Assembly: GCA_900074885.1 (NCBI GenBank)
Contig: FJUW01000015.1
Coordinates: 229,906-293,905 of the forward strand
Reading direction: 5' to 3'
DNA length: 64,000 nucleotides
Origin: Rhynchosporium graminicola
Taxonomy: Eukaryota; Ascomycota; Leotiomycetes; Helotiales; Ploettnerulaceae
Made by a program: the position numbers and the translations under genes
Shown: positions 11,212 to 23,325 of the stretch, piece by piece
Layout of the letters: each line of letters begins with the position of its first letter
Numbering within the stretch: position 1 is the stretch's first letter
The notes under the pieces: generated by a model
Told to the model about the DNA's origin: nothing
What the model saw: the letters and a program-made list of their open reading frames with translations, nothing else
Database searches by the model: none

Positions 11212-13227
11212 TTACCCATCAACCTCTCCATCCTCCATCTCGCTCCTGTCTCTCTTCCTTCCCACACTATCGCCATTGGATTTTTTAACCGGCACTTCCT
11301 TCTCTAGCATCTCCACGCTTAAGCCTCCAGGTGGGCAACACGTCCCCTCCTTGACCACCCATCCCTCCCTCTTTAACCTCGCCCAATCCTCAGCCAGCCG
11401 CAACCTCACCAGCGCCCCCGCAGCATTAGCGTCCTCCTTACTATCATGGCCCTCCATCTTCCCACCGACAACGACCTGGATATGATGGTTCAGATGCGTA
11501 GCCATGAGAGCTTTGAGGCCGTTGCGATAGGGTAGACCTGCTTTGTGCGGGTAGAGGAGTGCGGTGTCGATTATCGTAGGGTGGATCATCCGGACGGCGT
11601 TTAAGTCGTTTTCGAGTCCGTGGCCTATCAGAGGCGTGCTAGGAGAGAGATGTGAGAAGAGGAGCGAGCGAGCGGCAGAGGGGGAAGAGACGATGTGGAG
11701 GGCGGGTTTGGAGATTGGAGCTGACGGCGATGGCGATGGCTCATCTGAAGTGGATTCGGACCACGGGAGTGCAGATGCCATATCTCCAGGCCAAACGCCT
11801 GAGTACCGAGAATTTAGATCGAGCAAAGGACCTAGAGGTCGGACGAGCACATCAAAGATCGGAGCACCACTTGGCCAAGACGTAGCAGTAAGACGAATAA
11901 GCTCAAGGCCATAGACCGTATATCCCATTTCCCCATCAATACAAACCGGTCTCTCATCAACCAACCCCGGATTCTCCGGCGTTTTCTCAAAGTTCAAAAT
12001 CGCAGCTAGGCGTTTCACCTCCGTGATTTTGAAAACGTGATTCTCAGATGTTGTACATCCAGATGAATCGCCCATCGATTCGTCGCAACATCTGTACTTC
12101 TTCTCACGCTTTGCTTTGGGAGCAGATGGTGATCGGTCTTGCCAATATGGTTTGCCAAAGTGGTAGGTACATTTTCCGCCTGAGGCGAGGGCGCCGTCTT
12201 CTTCTCTACGTCCTGGGAAGACTTGGAAGCGGGCTTTGCAGCGATCGCAAACTTCCCAGCCCTTGGCGGCTTCGATGCCTTGTTTGGCGGTTTGGATCTC
12301 GGTTTCTGTTGGGATGGTCGATACGTACCCGTGGCTTGACAGGTCGGAAATCGGGGTGTAGAGACGGTGGAGGAGAGTGAGTTCTTCTTTGGTGGAAAGG
12401 CCGGTTTCGATGACTTTTGGTGGGCCGCTAGGTTTGCTGATCGGCGTGGAGGTTTGGACTGCTGCTTCTTTTGCTTCTTCTTGGGCGACTTCTTTCCTTC
12501 TTTCGTCGACCCATTGCTTGATGCTCATGCGTTTGTAGGTCATGATCTTATTTTTCACAAGATTGGAATAAACGGCTTGACTAGCAGTCGCAATCTCTTC
12601 TAAATCCAAAGCTCTTGTTATGAGTTCTTGGTCGGAAAGAACCAATTTCTCTTCTTCATCACTTGCATCCTTCGCAAGTTCCGTATTCAACCGAGCGAAT
12701 TCCGTATGGAGAGCCTTCAGTAGTTTGAATCGCATATCGTGAGAAGCTGGAGATGGGTGCTTGAGAACACGTGGGTTCAAGCCTTCTTTCTTGAGCGGTG
12801 CCTTGACGGAAGGTTTCGGCATAGCAAGTGCTTTCTGCGGCTGATATTGCCGAGATGAAATATATGACGAAGTTTCATTCTCAGTCTTCCGCTTTATTGG
12901 AGGTGGAGAAATCTCTCGAGTTGCTGCAAAACTTTTCTTGGATGGCTTCTCGATCGCCTTTGAGCTTGGGATCGAGAGTTGTGAGGATTCTTTGTCCGTA
13001 CCATTAGCCTTGGCGGTAGAAGAAGGCAGCTCATTTTCAATGTCGAGCTTTTGTCGTTTGCGTTGACCGCCGCGATCATCTTTTACGCTCAGCTGATTTT
13101 GACTCGTAATGGCTGGCTTGAATGCCCTCAGCTTGGGATCGATGTGCTTGAATATGCATCTTGGAAGGGTGCACGTTTCCTGGTATGGACAGATCACCTC
13201 TGAGAAGAGACCTTTTGCAGTAAACAT
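11212..13227 (-). CDS. REX3: RNA exonuclease 3 (DEDDh family)
   Basis: This is one exon of 671 residues. A Cys/His cluster at the N-terminus (C13, C19, C24, H28) matches the CCCH-type finger of fungal Rex3. A second set of cysteines with His356 lies at about 327-397. The C-terminal half is a DEDDh exonuclease: D431 and E433 in IDGEMGYTVYGLELIRL, VLVRPLG, LDLNSRYSGV, LIGHGLENDL with D541, and H594/D599 in GHDSKEDANAA. Rex3-type enzymes trim 3' ends of small RNAs such as U5 and RNase MRP RNA. The first motif reads D-G-E where relatives usually have D-C-E; the metal-binding acids are kept. The middle is charged and low complexity. Confidence 0.92.
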   Translation of the reverse strand: MFTAKGLFSEVICPYQETCTLPRCIFKHIDPKLRAFKPAITSQNQLSVKDDRGGQRKRQKLDIENELPSSTAKANGTDKESSQLSIPSSKAIEKPSKKSFAATREISPPPIKRKTENETSSYISSRQYQPQKALAMPKPSVKAPLKKEGLNPRVLKHPSPASHDMRFKLLKALHTEFARLNTELAKDASDEEEKLVLSDQELITRALDLEEIATASQAVYSNLVKNKIMTYKRMSIKQWVDERRKEVAQEEAKEAAVQTSTPISKPSGPPKVIETGLSTKEELTLLHRLYTPISDLSSHGYVSTIPTETEIQTAKQGIEAAKGWEVCDRCKARFQVFPGRREEDGALASGGKCTYHFGKPYWQDRSPSAPKAKREKKYRCCDESMGDSSGCTTSENHVFKITEVKRLAAILNFEKTPENPGLVDERPVCIDGEMGYTVYGLELIRLTATSWPSGAPIFDVLVRPLGPLLDLNSRYSGVWPGDMASALPWSESTSDEPSPSPSAPISKPALHIVSSPSAARSLLFSHLSPSTPLIGHGLENDLNAVRMIHPTIIDTALLYPHKAGLPYRNGLKALMATHLNHHIQVVVGGKMEGHDSKEDANAAGALVRLRLAEDWARLKREGWVVKEGTCCPPGGLSVEMLEKEVPVKKSNGDSVGRKRDRSEMEDGEVDG

Positions 13228-14174
13228 GTTGAATGGCGATTCAAGGTGGTGAGGATAGGCGGCTTTTGAAGCTCTGAGTTTTTCGGGTTGCGGTTCTGTT
13301 CGAAAGACTCCATAGGTAGTTGGGAAATGAAGGAGTTGAAAGGCGCTGACTATGTCATGTGATATTTATTGCAAGGCTAAGTGAACGAGAGCAATTGAGG
13401 CAGTTGGTCCGAAGAGCGAAGAGCAATCTGCCCAAGTACGCCGTTGGACAAAGTATCACGTTTGGGTAGTCGTCTTGAGATTGCAAACGAGTATGTCGAG
13501 GTAGTCTTGTAGTTTCATTGCTACGAAGGCTTGCTGAATGAAGGGTTTGTTCGGCTACCGAGAGGCTACAATAAAAGCAGGGAGAACTTCAACTTCGAAG
13601 TTCAGTGAGTGACAACTTCTCCTCTGTCAAGTATCAGTACGATAGATGCGGTCTATGTCAGCATCATTCATATATTGAAATTATGATACATAAACTTCGA
13701 GGTGTCATGAGTTGCGCCCATAGAAGCCTTGTAGTCGCGATCTTAGAAATCTTCAGCCACTGTACTGTGGCTTTGCTTTATTTACCAAGCAGGTGGTTTG
13801 AACTCAATCTGGGATAGAAAACGTTATCTTGAACTTTCCTATAACCTGATTCTATTACAATACCACATTTGATCTGAGCTGAGCACAGCATCATGCGGTG
13901 CGCTCTTTTGATGACGACAAGCGAATTGTCTGTAGGACGAAGTACATTTTCACATGCCTTCCTTAGGTGATTGGAAAATGCCATTGTTCTCCTCTTTTTC
14001 AGATTTATGCTGAATTACACAATTGGAAATACATGTTCATATTGTCTGGTGTCTAAAGACGGTACCAAATGCCTCCTTCCTCTCAACCCTTGCCATCAAG
14101 TCAAGTCAAGTGAACTGAAATTTATGGTTGAGTGGTTGAGCGGTGAGTTATAAGTATTTACCCAGGCATAGTTA

Positions 14175-14204
14175 CAGTCAGTCAGTCAGTCAGTCAGTCA
14201 GTCA
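14175..14204. repeat. CAGT tetranucleotide microsatellite
   Basis: About seven and a half uninterrupted CAGT units. Confidence 0.95.
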
Positions 14205-14447
14205 TCTCTACCTTGATTGATGCCTGCCTACCCTACTCTACAGTAGGTAGGTACCTATCCTTATCTCTCTCAATCATTCTTATCCGGAGTCTGTTCTGTA
14301 TCCCACCTAACAGCCCTCTCTAATCTTCTCTCTCCGAATATTTTGGCCAGAAAAAGCCCCAACAAAACTTATTTATCACTTCTCTAAGAAACGTGCAGCC
14401 TTCCTTGAACTTCCTTGAATCTTCTTTGGCTTCTGACCTCGCTACAT

Positions 14448-14450
14448 CTA

Positions 14451-14485
<35 letters not shown>
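14448..14485. repeat. ATCT tetranucleotide microsatellite
   Basis: About nine ATCT units with one imperfect TAT junction at the start. It lies about 240 nt before the lipase ATG and may be transcribed in its leader. Confidence 0.93.
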
Positions 14486-14725
14486 ATCCACTACCAAGCA
14501 GCGTCCCCGTCATTGTGCAGGCTAGATTCGGCACCTTTTTCGCTATCGCAATCCGCCCCATCCTCATCCCAGGACTACGGCACGACCCCAGGCTAAGGCC
14601 CTCACTGGTCAGCAGTTTGTCTCGACTTCGTTCGGGGCAAACGCCGACCGCATACTCCAACTATCGTCGCATTGCTTCCTTTCACTGTCTGTTGGGACCG
14701 GGCCCTTCTATCGACTACAACAGTC

Positions 14726-16243
14726 ATGGATTATACCGGAGGGAGTCGTGAAGCCCAGCACCTCTGCGTGCTGGTTCATGGGTATGAATTCATGCGCCTC
14801 GAAAGTTGGACTTGCGCAGATGTTAACAAAAACATAGCTTATGGGGCAACCCAAATCACCTCAAAGTGATGGCCCAGAGCCTGCGAGCCAAATATCCAGA
14901 GGAAAGTTTACATATCCTAGTTGCCAAGCGCAACTCCGGCAGCTTCACATACGATGGGATAGAACGTGGTGGCGAGCGGGTATGCTTTGAGATAGAGGAG
15001 GAGATCGAAAAGTCGGCTCGAGCGGGACAGGAAATCACACGGATCTCTCTCGTTGGGTATTCTCTGGGAGGCCTTGTGGCTCGGTTTTGTGTTGGCTTAC
15101 TCGATAGCAAAGGTTTCTTCGAGAAGATCAAGCCGGTGGTATGTCAATCCCGAGCGCAGAGAGAATCCCAAAGCCGGAGTCAAATTTTCAGATCCTATGT
15201 GGTCTGGGTAACAATGTGTTGGATGTAGCTGATTCTGGCAGAACTTTACGACCTTTGCAACTCCTCATCTGGGTGTCCGAACACCTCTCCGCGGATGGCA
15301 CAACCATGTTTGGAATGTGCTGGGCGCGAGGACTCTATCAGCATCTGGTCGACAATTGTTTACAATCGATAAATTTCGCGAAACTGGCATGCCTCTGCTA
15401 GAAGTTCTGGCAGATCCTGAATCAATCTTCATTAAAGGATTGGCCAAATTCGAGCGCCGAACTTTATATACCAATATTGTCAACGATAGAAGTGCTGTCC
15501 ATTATACAACCGGCATTACCAAATCAGACCCCTTCACAAATCTTGATAAGATCAAGATCAACTATGTCAAGGATTATGAAGAAGTCATTATCGACCCCGA
15601 GAATCCAGTTGCGCCCGCCGATCCAGAAGAGACCGATACGACGTTTTACGGCAATCTATTAAGAAGCAGCCAGACCACCATCGGTCGAATGCCTTTCCTG
15701 CTAGCGATGATATTCTTCATCCCCCTCGGGGTCGTGGCTTTCTTAATCAATTCTGGCGTCCAATCATTCAGAAGTAATAGAAGAATCAGACTTCACGAGA
15801 GAGGATTAGCTGGCATTCAACCGGGAAATTACCGTGTTCCTCTCTTAATCACCGGAATGCGAGAAGCCGTAGAAGACGTCTACGAGAATCTCAACAGCGC
15901 TCAAAGCCACGAGTACCTCGTTGCAGGAACAGAAGAGGAAGCCGCGCAAGAAGAACCCGGCTCACCCATTCTGGAGCGCACGCAATCTCATTTACGATCT
16001 CAGTCCAATGCTTCGGCTAGCGGAAAGGAGAAATTGAATCATGATCCTCCTACTCTTGCCCTCGCGCCTTATCAGTTCCGTATGATTTCAGCTCTGGATA
16101 GTGTTGGCTGGCGTAAGTACCCCGTGTATATCCATAAGGTGAGACATAGCCACGCGGCAATCATCGTTCGAATGGAAAAGCCTGATTTCGATGAAGGTCG
16201 TGTTGTTTTGAAACACTGGCTGGATGAGGAGTTTATTCTGTGA
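14726..16243 (+). CDS. ROG1-type serine lipase (DUF676)
   Basis: Three exons, 14726-14781, 14838-15138 and 15242-16243, give 452 residues. The alpha/beta-hydrolase signs are VLVHGLWGNPNHL (oxyanion region, residues 16-27) and VGYSLGGLVARF with nucleophile Ser94. After the second intron comes NFTTFATPHLGVRTPL, typical of the DUF676 lipase family that includes yeast Rog1, a monoacylglycerol lipase, and its paralogues. A single hydrophobic segment near residues 270-290 (PFLLAMIFFIPLGVVAFLI) suggests membrane association. The C-terminal YPVYIHKVRHSHAAIIVR is a family block containing the probable catalytic His. The second intron (103 nt) was fixed by these conserved junctions. Substrate is inferred, not shown. 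Confidence 0.9.
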
Positions 16244-17421
16244 AACACCCATTAGCGCCTTCTGGAGTGAATGCAGGATAATCACGATTTAAGCGTTCGA
16301 AAGGTTGGATTGATGATGATAGAGGACCTTTTTGTAATGATCCTCGAAATTAGCGATGAGCGAATTATTTCTTATATGCTATCATATGTGTTTTCAGCGA
16401 TTGGCGTTGCTCCGTAGAAGTGGTTTTGAGCCTTTTCCATTTCATTTTCTCGGTCACAGCAAGCATTTAGGTGTGAGATAGTACAACGACCTTCGGACAC
16501 AATTCTCTCTAATTATTTTATCATCTCACGGCTCTGTTGTTCATCAAGTGTGGCATTTCCTCTCGACAGATTGGAACTATGTAACAAACAGGCTTTTTGC
16601 TACACAATCCTCAAAAGACCGAGCCTGAAGTAATGGGAGAGACTCACGATGGGGCGCATCGCGATTTCCGTTACCGAACCTCGAGTGAAACCTAGTATCG
16701 CATAATTGTCTCATCAAGCCAAAAAATCTCAGCCTATCAATTCCGAACTCCTGTCTACCGCAGCTCATCCCCTACCCAACCATTCCAAACACTCCAAATG
16801 ACCAGCACACCTACCAACCGCCCAGCTACGATAGATAGTAGGACTGGTAGTCAGCCTGCTCAACTCAAAGTCTAAGCCTCACATCCCATTCCCTCATCAG
16901 CCCATCCCGCTCTGCATACTTTCTCTCCACTAGCGATTGGCTCTGCTTGCCATTCCAAGACTATCACTTCTCCTCCCCGCGCAGGAGATCATGCAAAGAT
17001 ATCCATCACCCCGCATTGAAGGAATACGGGATATGCAGCCTCGTCACACTTTTTGGTGCTACTTTACGTTGGAGTCGGGCGTGAGCCGTGGGAATATGCG
17101 CCCGGGTGAGGATCAGCCTGATGGGATTGGGGGTGAGGTGGAAGATAGGGACGGGGATGGCGAGAGGGAGATGATATTTGACATCCTTTCCCGGGGAAGG
17201 TAAACGAGAAAGTTGAGTGAGGTTCTTTGATGTGTTATTCTGTTCTTACAATGTGTCTGCTTGTGACGAGAAGTTTGCTTTGATATTTTATACTAGGGAA
17301 CAAATCATCATTTTGCGACATAAGTTCGTCCACTCCGCTCAGCCTTACAGATCAATTGACTTGACTGCGGAGAAGATTCATCAGGTGCTATTGTACGCCT
17401 GAATTACAAAAATCAGCTGTC
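16244..17421. other. gap between lipase and ankyrin gene
   Basis: Both flanking genes run in the plus direction, so this is 3' UTR plus promoter. An 88-codon frame at 16937-17203 has an acidic Gly-rich end but no recognisable family, and is not called. Confidence 0.35.
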
Positions 17422-18903
17422 ATGGATTCCTTCGCTATTACTTCCTACCGCCGACCGCACATCTACTCACCGTCATGCTCCTCTAAACTTTCTCCATGCT
17501 CCTCGTACCCGCACTCCTTCTACTCAGGCTCCTCATACTCTCCACGTCCCTCAAAAAGAAATCTTACAACCCTCCTCCATACAGCCATTTCCCTCTCGGA
17601 AAACCGCACAATACTCACACTCCTCTCGGCAGGTGCAGATATAAACGGTCTCTCTTCCCAAGGACTCACTCCTCTTGAAACAGCGATTCGCTCACCAGAG
17701 AGTAAAGAGCGGACTGCTCTATTATTGATAGAACGGGGAGTGGACATCCGTCCCAGAAGTGGGAGTCTGCTATGTTGGGCAGCTCGGAAGGATTGGGGTT
17801 TAGTTGTTGAAGCTTTGATCAGGAGGGGTGTAGATGTTGATGGTAATTCCGGTTCCGAAATGGCTATGGATTGGGATATGGCGTCTTGTATGAGCATGAA
17901 CAGTGTTATCAACTACACGTCAGCTCGAAACAGAGAAAGAAAGACCCTCTGCCAACGGAGCGGTAGAGGGAGCGGCATAATGCCTCTCCATGTAGCAGCA
18001 TACTACTCCTCTCTCAACGCCGCACGCGTACTCATATACCACGGCGCATCCCTCTCCCTCTCTTCCCAATCAGCTGAGCTCGCTTTGGCAGAAGCGATTT
18101 CCAATACCTGCGTCCCCATGGTTTCACTACTGCTATCCTCTGGCATCTCACTCTCCTCAGCTGTAGACTCTACGGGTGGAACGCCACTTATGGCCGCTGT
18201 CTGTATGAATCATGTGAGATTAGTGAATTGTTTGATGAGTTTTGGTGCGGCTGGGACGATGGGGAGGAGGGATGGGAGGGGTGAGGGTGTTTGGTGTGTT
18301 GGTGCTAGATGGGCCGGGAGGGAGGTGCTTGAAGTTTTGAGAGAGTGGGGTGGGAGGGCGAGTGAACGGCAAGTGAACCTGAGAAATGCGGGTGGGGAGA
18401 GTCCATTAGAGTTGGCGATTAGGTTGAGAAGGCCAATGGAGGTGGTGGAGGTTTTAATGCGTGCTGGAGCCAGGAGAGATGGCGATTATGAGGAGAGTGT
18501 TATGAACGGAGAAACCGAGTTTCAGAGATCTGCGAATATGAGTGCGGTTCATGAGAGGGGAGTGGGGCGTTATGAACATCGATCAGAACATTCTTTCAGT
18601 GCGCGAGACTCCTCGCCGTCTCGTTCTTTCAACAGCAGTCTTCCTTCTGGGTCGAATAGGAGTCCAAGTCTTGATCGGAGTATGTTCAAACAATCTAGTA
18701 GATATGTGCCACAGTGGGAGCATGATGGTACGGACTCAATATTTAGCGAGGATTGGGGTGAGGAAGATGATGGGGGGCCTGGAAAGGAGTGGTTTGGGAG
18801 TAGGACAGAGGCAAGCAAGTCCAGATCTAGCTCTGGGGGAGAGAGGGAACGACGCAGAGGGAGATTCACCAGTAGTATCAGTTTTACTGTGTATGGCAGG
18901 TAA
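17422..18903 (+). CDS. ankyrin-repeat protein
   Basis: This is an intronless frame of 493 residues. Ankyrin units begin with LLHTAISLSENRTILTLLSA, GLTPLETAI and MPLHVAAYYSSLNAARVLI. Further units have GTPLMAAVCMNHVRLVNCL and ESPLELAIRLRRPMEVVEVL, covering about residues 48-350. The N-terminal 45 residues are Ser/Tyr/Pro-rich and the C-terminal 130 are Ser/Arg-rich and probably disordered. There is no signal peptide, membrane segment or catalytic domain. It is likely a cytosolic or nuclear interaction scaffold, but the partner cannot be told from sequence. The start follows directly on the ankyrin frame, and no better upstream ATG is seen. Confidence 0.85.
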   Translation: MDSFAITSYRRPHIYSPSCSSKLSPCSSYPHSFYSGSSYSPRPSKRNLTTLLHTAISLSENRTILTLLSAGADINGLSSQGLTPLETAIRSPESKERTALLLIERGVDIRPRSGSLLCWAARKDWGLVVEALIRRGVDVDGNSGSEMAMDWDMASCMSMNSVINYTSARNRERKTLCQRSGRGSGIMPLHVAAYYSSLNAARVLIYHGASLSLSSQSAELALAEAISNTCVPMVSLLLSSGISLSSAVDSTGGTPLMAAVCMNHVRLVNCLMSFGAAGTMGRRDGRGEGVWCVGARWAGREVLEVLREWGGRASERQVNLRNAGGESPLELAIRLRRPMEVVEVLMRAGARRDGDYEESVMNGETEFQRSANMSAVHERGVGRYEHRSEHSFSARDSSPSRSFNSSLPSGSNRSPSLDRSMFKQSSRYVPQWEHDGTDSIFSEDWGEEDDGGPGKEWFGSRTEASKSRSSSGGERERRRGRFTSSISFTVYGR

Positions 18904-20066
18904 AAGTCGAGGCTTGAACTACATGTATAGAAAAAAGCTAAGCGAAATAAACAACTACAATAAACAAGCTTTCGCTCTCAATCTTAATCCGAAGATTGGT
19001 GGAAGCCCTACGGAGAGCTCTTTATTGAGATATTTTATCAGCGGATCAGGATTGCCTCAACGTAGATGTCAAAGAAATGTGACAGATTGGAATAGCTGCA
19101 ATGGAAGCTTGAGACGCAGGAGTATCGTGGCGAAAAGTTGGAGGTTGAAGGTTAAGAAAGTCGAGGTGGTCGAGATTGAAATCTCGGACGATAGCCAGAT
19201 CTTATGGAAACTCAAAGGAGTGGTCGAGAAATTTCCGTGGAGTGGAGAGGAGTAGGCTCATCATATGCATTCTGCAATGTTCTGACGTGTTGCGATGGCC
19301 GAGTGCGAATATAATCTATTACTTCCTAGTATATCACCTTCGTGTCGTCAAGCAAGACACCTCTAAACCACACATATCTCACCCGCTTGAGAAACCTCCG
19401 CTCACTGCCTTGCGATTTGCCAAACGTCGAATCAATTCATTGTTACGCTTGTGTCAAACTGTAAGTGAGCTCGCTTCTGATGAAAGGAGCTAGGTCATGT
19501 TGATTCCAAACAAACCTATAATTGACTTTCGCATTTCGATTCACGTTGCACTATGGATACTAAGGTAGGTTTCGAGTACTTAGATTTGAGATTCATATCA
19601 ATGTTGTGAAAGAAGCTTAACCCTGCTGCCCTGCACTAAAGAACTCCCCTTGTGAATTCATTTAGCATCTTCCCCATCACCCGTTCCTGTCCATCCATGC
19701 AGTCTGGATCAGGCTATCCTGTCCTGTCTGTCTTCGCCCCTACGTACTTCACGAAATAAAGAGGCGGTTCACGCTTCGGCCACGCCTTCGCCTTCAAGGC
19801 AACCCAAAACTCCCTACCAAGCCTGGCATAGCCATCACAGCTGATAGCCAACAGAAGACGCCTAGAATATGTGTACTCCAATCTCAAGTCCCGATCCCAA
19901 ACATGAAAGGAGCCAAAAACTTATTGAACCCGATGCCTCTAATCCTAGGCAATCATCCAAGGTATAGCCAACCCAAACGCCAATTACAACCTTGCGTCCG
20001 TCCATATGAGGCCCTAATCCCCTGTAAAAAGCCTTTGTAGAATGTAAAGAAAAAGGAACAGAAGAT
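18904..20066. other. convergent gap after ankyrin and WD40 genes
   Basis: This is a tail-to-tail region of 1.16 kb, long for two 3' UTRs alone. No conserved frame or RNA gene was recognised. Confidence 0.35.
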
Positions 20067-23000
20067 TTAAGTCAGCGTCGGAGTCGGCGACCTAATCGCC
20101 GCTGTTCCCGCTGTCTTCGGTCGTTCCTCCAGCTCCGGAATCGGCAACTCATTCGAGTCCTGCCTACTCAACCTAAGTTTCTCATCAAACAGCGAAACCA
20201 GTCTATCCGAATACGTATCCAGTAAGCCCGACAGCACAGTCTCGCTAAGAGCCTTGGATTTCACGTTCTTCTCCCCTAACGCCATTGCCGTGAGGCGTAA
20301 TTCTTGATCTAATTCTTTCAATGCTTCTTCTCTCACTGTTTCTGATGAGAGCAATTTCTTGCGATATGCTCGTAGTGTCCGACAAGCTTGCTCGGTTGCC
20401 ATATTGAGAGTGCCGAACTCGCTGAAATTACCGGTGCTTTTTGTTCGTCCTCGCGAGTCGAGTGTAGCTAGTGACGGCTGTCTGTTCTCTTTTACTTTCG
20501 GACTCGGTGGACTTCGTGATCGGTTTCGAAGCGGCCGACGGATGCCTGAGTCGTCGGACGCGGAGATAAAGTGCTTCGAGCTCACAGATGGTACAGGTGG
20601 AGCCAGAGTAGGCGACTGCGTTGAAAGACCGTACCTTGACGTTTTCTTTCGAATAGCTCTGGGTGGTGATCTATTGCCTGTTGGTGTCGAAAGTGGTGAG
20701 GCTCGTTGAAATTCGGCTAATTCCGCCTTCGAGAGTACCCTCCTGAGTGGGGGCCGGCTCGAAGCCGTGTCTTTTGGAGGTGATGGATCGCGATTGATTG
20801 AAGTGTCAATCGGCTCCTGTAACTCAGGTGCTTTAGGTGAGAGGTCCCATATCATAATAGTTCCATCTGCTCCCGTACTGATGAGAGTCTTCTGATCCGA
20901 GTCCGGAACTTCCAACAGAGCCACATCAGTAACACTAGCTGTATGGCCCCATTCCCGGTCCAGAAATGAGCCCGTACTGCCGTCGTATATCCTCACTGAT
21001 TTGTCTGTACTCGAAACTCCTGCTAGTATTGTCGGCCGTCCTGGCGAAGCACTGGGTGTACCCATAACCAATGAATCCAATACCACAGATTCCTGTCCCT
21101 CATTATCGCTAACTTTGAAGGAGCTGATAAGTCGACCGCTCGATATCTCGTAAGTTGCGATCGTTCGGTCCAGAAGAGAAACGACAAAGTTGCCCATCTG
21201 ATCCGCGAGACAAGAAGTCATTGAGACCGGCGTTGCCTTAAGTGTAATTATTCTAACTGGCACAGCTCCCATTACTTCCTGCCCACCCACGTGTTTCTTA
21301 ACTAACTGTCGGATGTGAATTGTTCTATCCGTAGAGCAAGATATCAGCTTCTCGCCATTCTCTGCAAAGAACAGACCGCAGACACTGGCAGAATGGTCAT
21401 CTAGCGTCTGCATAAGAACCCATCGATCCGACAACAGTCGGAACAGTTGCACAGTACGATCCCGACTGCAGGAGGCAATCATCGTACATTTATCAGATTC
21501 GAAAATCGCGATATCTTGGATGGTGGAAATGTGAGCTCTTGTCTCGAATGCACAGGCCTGAGATTGTGGAATTACCACTCTCAATACCCCGTATCTGTCT
21601 CCGGTAACCAGGAATGCAACTCCCTGCGAAGCACGAACTATCTGACACTGGTTGGGCAGTTCTTCCTCGCTTGACGTGATCTGCTCCACTTCTACCGTTA
21701 AGGAGGCTTTACTGCTCCCATGCAGATCCCAGAAGACGACCGTACCATTTGAAGACCATGTGAGGAATGCAGCCTTCATCACATTTTCCGGTGAGAGTAA
21801 ACGAACGCCAAGCACTGAATCACCATGCGCTGGAAACGGCGTGTTCTGCAGTTCAGGATCCGCATCATCCGATCCTGGCATTGATATCTCTATCGAATGT
21901 TTCGAGTCGACAGTAATTAAGCTTCCTGCAGCGTAACCCATGGCACAGAGGTGTCCTGCCTCGTTGGATTGATTCGAGTCGACGATTGATGGAGTTGGCG
22001 ATTCGGGAGGAGTTGAAGGGGTCAATAGGTCGTCGAGGCTCATTGATTTTACATTTCCGTTTCGTCCTCCAATTCGTACCCGTCTCGCTCGGTTGTCAAT
22101 AGCGATGCATGTGACACTAAAACCGGTAGTTGCGAGCTTTATCAATTTGGACCCATCAGTGTCGTCCAGGAGACAGATGTCGCCCTTTTCGGAGCAGACA
22201 ATTGCTTTATGTTCTGAGATTGCTGCTAAGGTCGTGAACGTTATCTCTACCAAAGGACCCAGTAGAACATTTCTTCCTATCAAAGTCTTGAGTGGAGGTA
22301 TGCCCGGCATTGGAATAGGCGTTCCATCAAGCGCAAAACGCTGCTTTGAAGGGGACACTGGCCTACTGTCTTCTACCCTCCATATTTTGATATGTCGAGT
22401 TCCGATACTATGGGACATTAGTGCAGTTTCCAATGAGTTTTAGTAGAAACATACGTGACTATACTGCTTCCCAGCCAGACCATCTGTTTAATGACGCTTG
22501 TGCACTTGTTACTAGAATGAAGTCTTGCAGCACCCGTCTTTTGATTGATCGACCAGACATAGAGAAATCCATCATTCGGAGACCCTAAACTTGCCAGGTA
22601 TTTGTGACCTGGGCTAAACGCAACCGCTCGAACTCCATAGGTATGTTCGTTCAAGATAGCCAGGGGTCGATCGGAAGAAGTATCTTGAAGGGAAAATATG
22701 AGTACTCGAGGCGAATATCCAGTCTGTGTAATGTCAACAAAGAATCCAAATGTCTAATACCGGCAGTTCATACCTCACCAACAGCTAAAAACTTGCCGTC
22801 CTGGCTTATGGATAGGCAGGTAGCTGCCTTTATCCTCTCCCTGCTCGTCCATGTCTTGGAAGTTGGAGAATCGCCCCAATCCAGACTCGTATGTGGTGTC
22901 GAAGGAGAATAAGGAACCGCCACATCGCGCAGAGCTAATACAGCTCTATTGCGGCCATCATTGGCAGTATTAGTTGGCGTAGAAGGAGAAAATGACGTCG

Positions 23001-23325
23001 TAACAGGTGTAGTTGAGGCTACTGCTGTAGGGCGCGCCCTGAAGAAACGCTGGGAGTATTTTGAGGCGTGCTCAACATTAACTACAACTGCTGCTGCTCC
23101 AGCAGTGTAGGCGAATATCCGCGTAGAAGAAAGGCTGTCGAAGGCGGTGGGGGAAGAAACTGTGGTGCCAATTATCCTTCTCAGAGATAGTCCTGACTCG
23201 TAAAGACTTCTGGATTTGAAGGGCGACCGTGGAGTTCGTGGAAAGTTGGAGTTCGAGGGGGTCAATTTAAGGCCGAGTCCAGTATTTGCTGCGAAGGTTC
23301 GCGGATTCGAGGGAGTTGAGGTCAT
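20067..23325 (-). CDS. WD40 protein of MAPKBP1/WDR62 type
   Basis: Three exons, 23325-22774, 22723-22455 and 22407-20067, give 1053 residues. WD40 blades are seen throughout. Examples are HTYGVRAVAFSPGHKYLASL with FLYVWSI, IGTRHIKIWRV, DRTVQLFRLL, CSTDRTIHIRQL and TGADGTIMIWDLSP. The layout, two propellers followed by a Ser/Pro-rich region and a C-terminal helix-rich coiled coil, resembles MAPKBP1/WDR62 scaffolds. The coiled coil includes RAYRKKLLSSETVREEALKE. In animals those act in JNK signalling and at the spindle pole; the fungal role is unknown to me. The N-terminus is Ser/Pro/Arg-rich, as in cell-cycle-phosphorylated proteins. The start ATG at 23325 was chosen because the codon before it in frame is not ATG. 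Confidence 0.85.

Larger units (their letters stand above)
13228..14725. promoter_or_regulatory. divergent gap REX3 / lipase gene with microsatellites
   Basis: This 1.5-kb divergent region contains the REX3 promoter and the promoter and leader of the lipase gene. It has a CAGT microsatellite, an ATCT microsatellite and a GTAGGTAGGTACCTA word near 14243-14257. CT-rich tracts precede the lipase start. No gene is supported. Confidence 0.45.

Noticed and set aside
16937..17203. 88-codon plus-strand frame with a hydrophobic start and an acidic Gly/Arg end
   Set aside because: No family likeness, no splice support and an ordinary length for chance; it lies in a promoter region.
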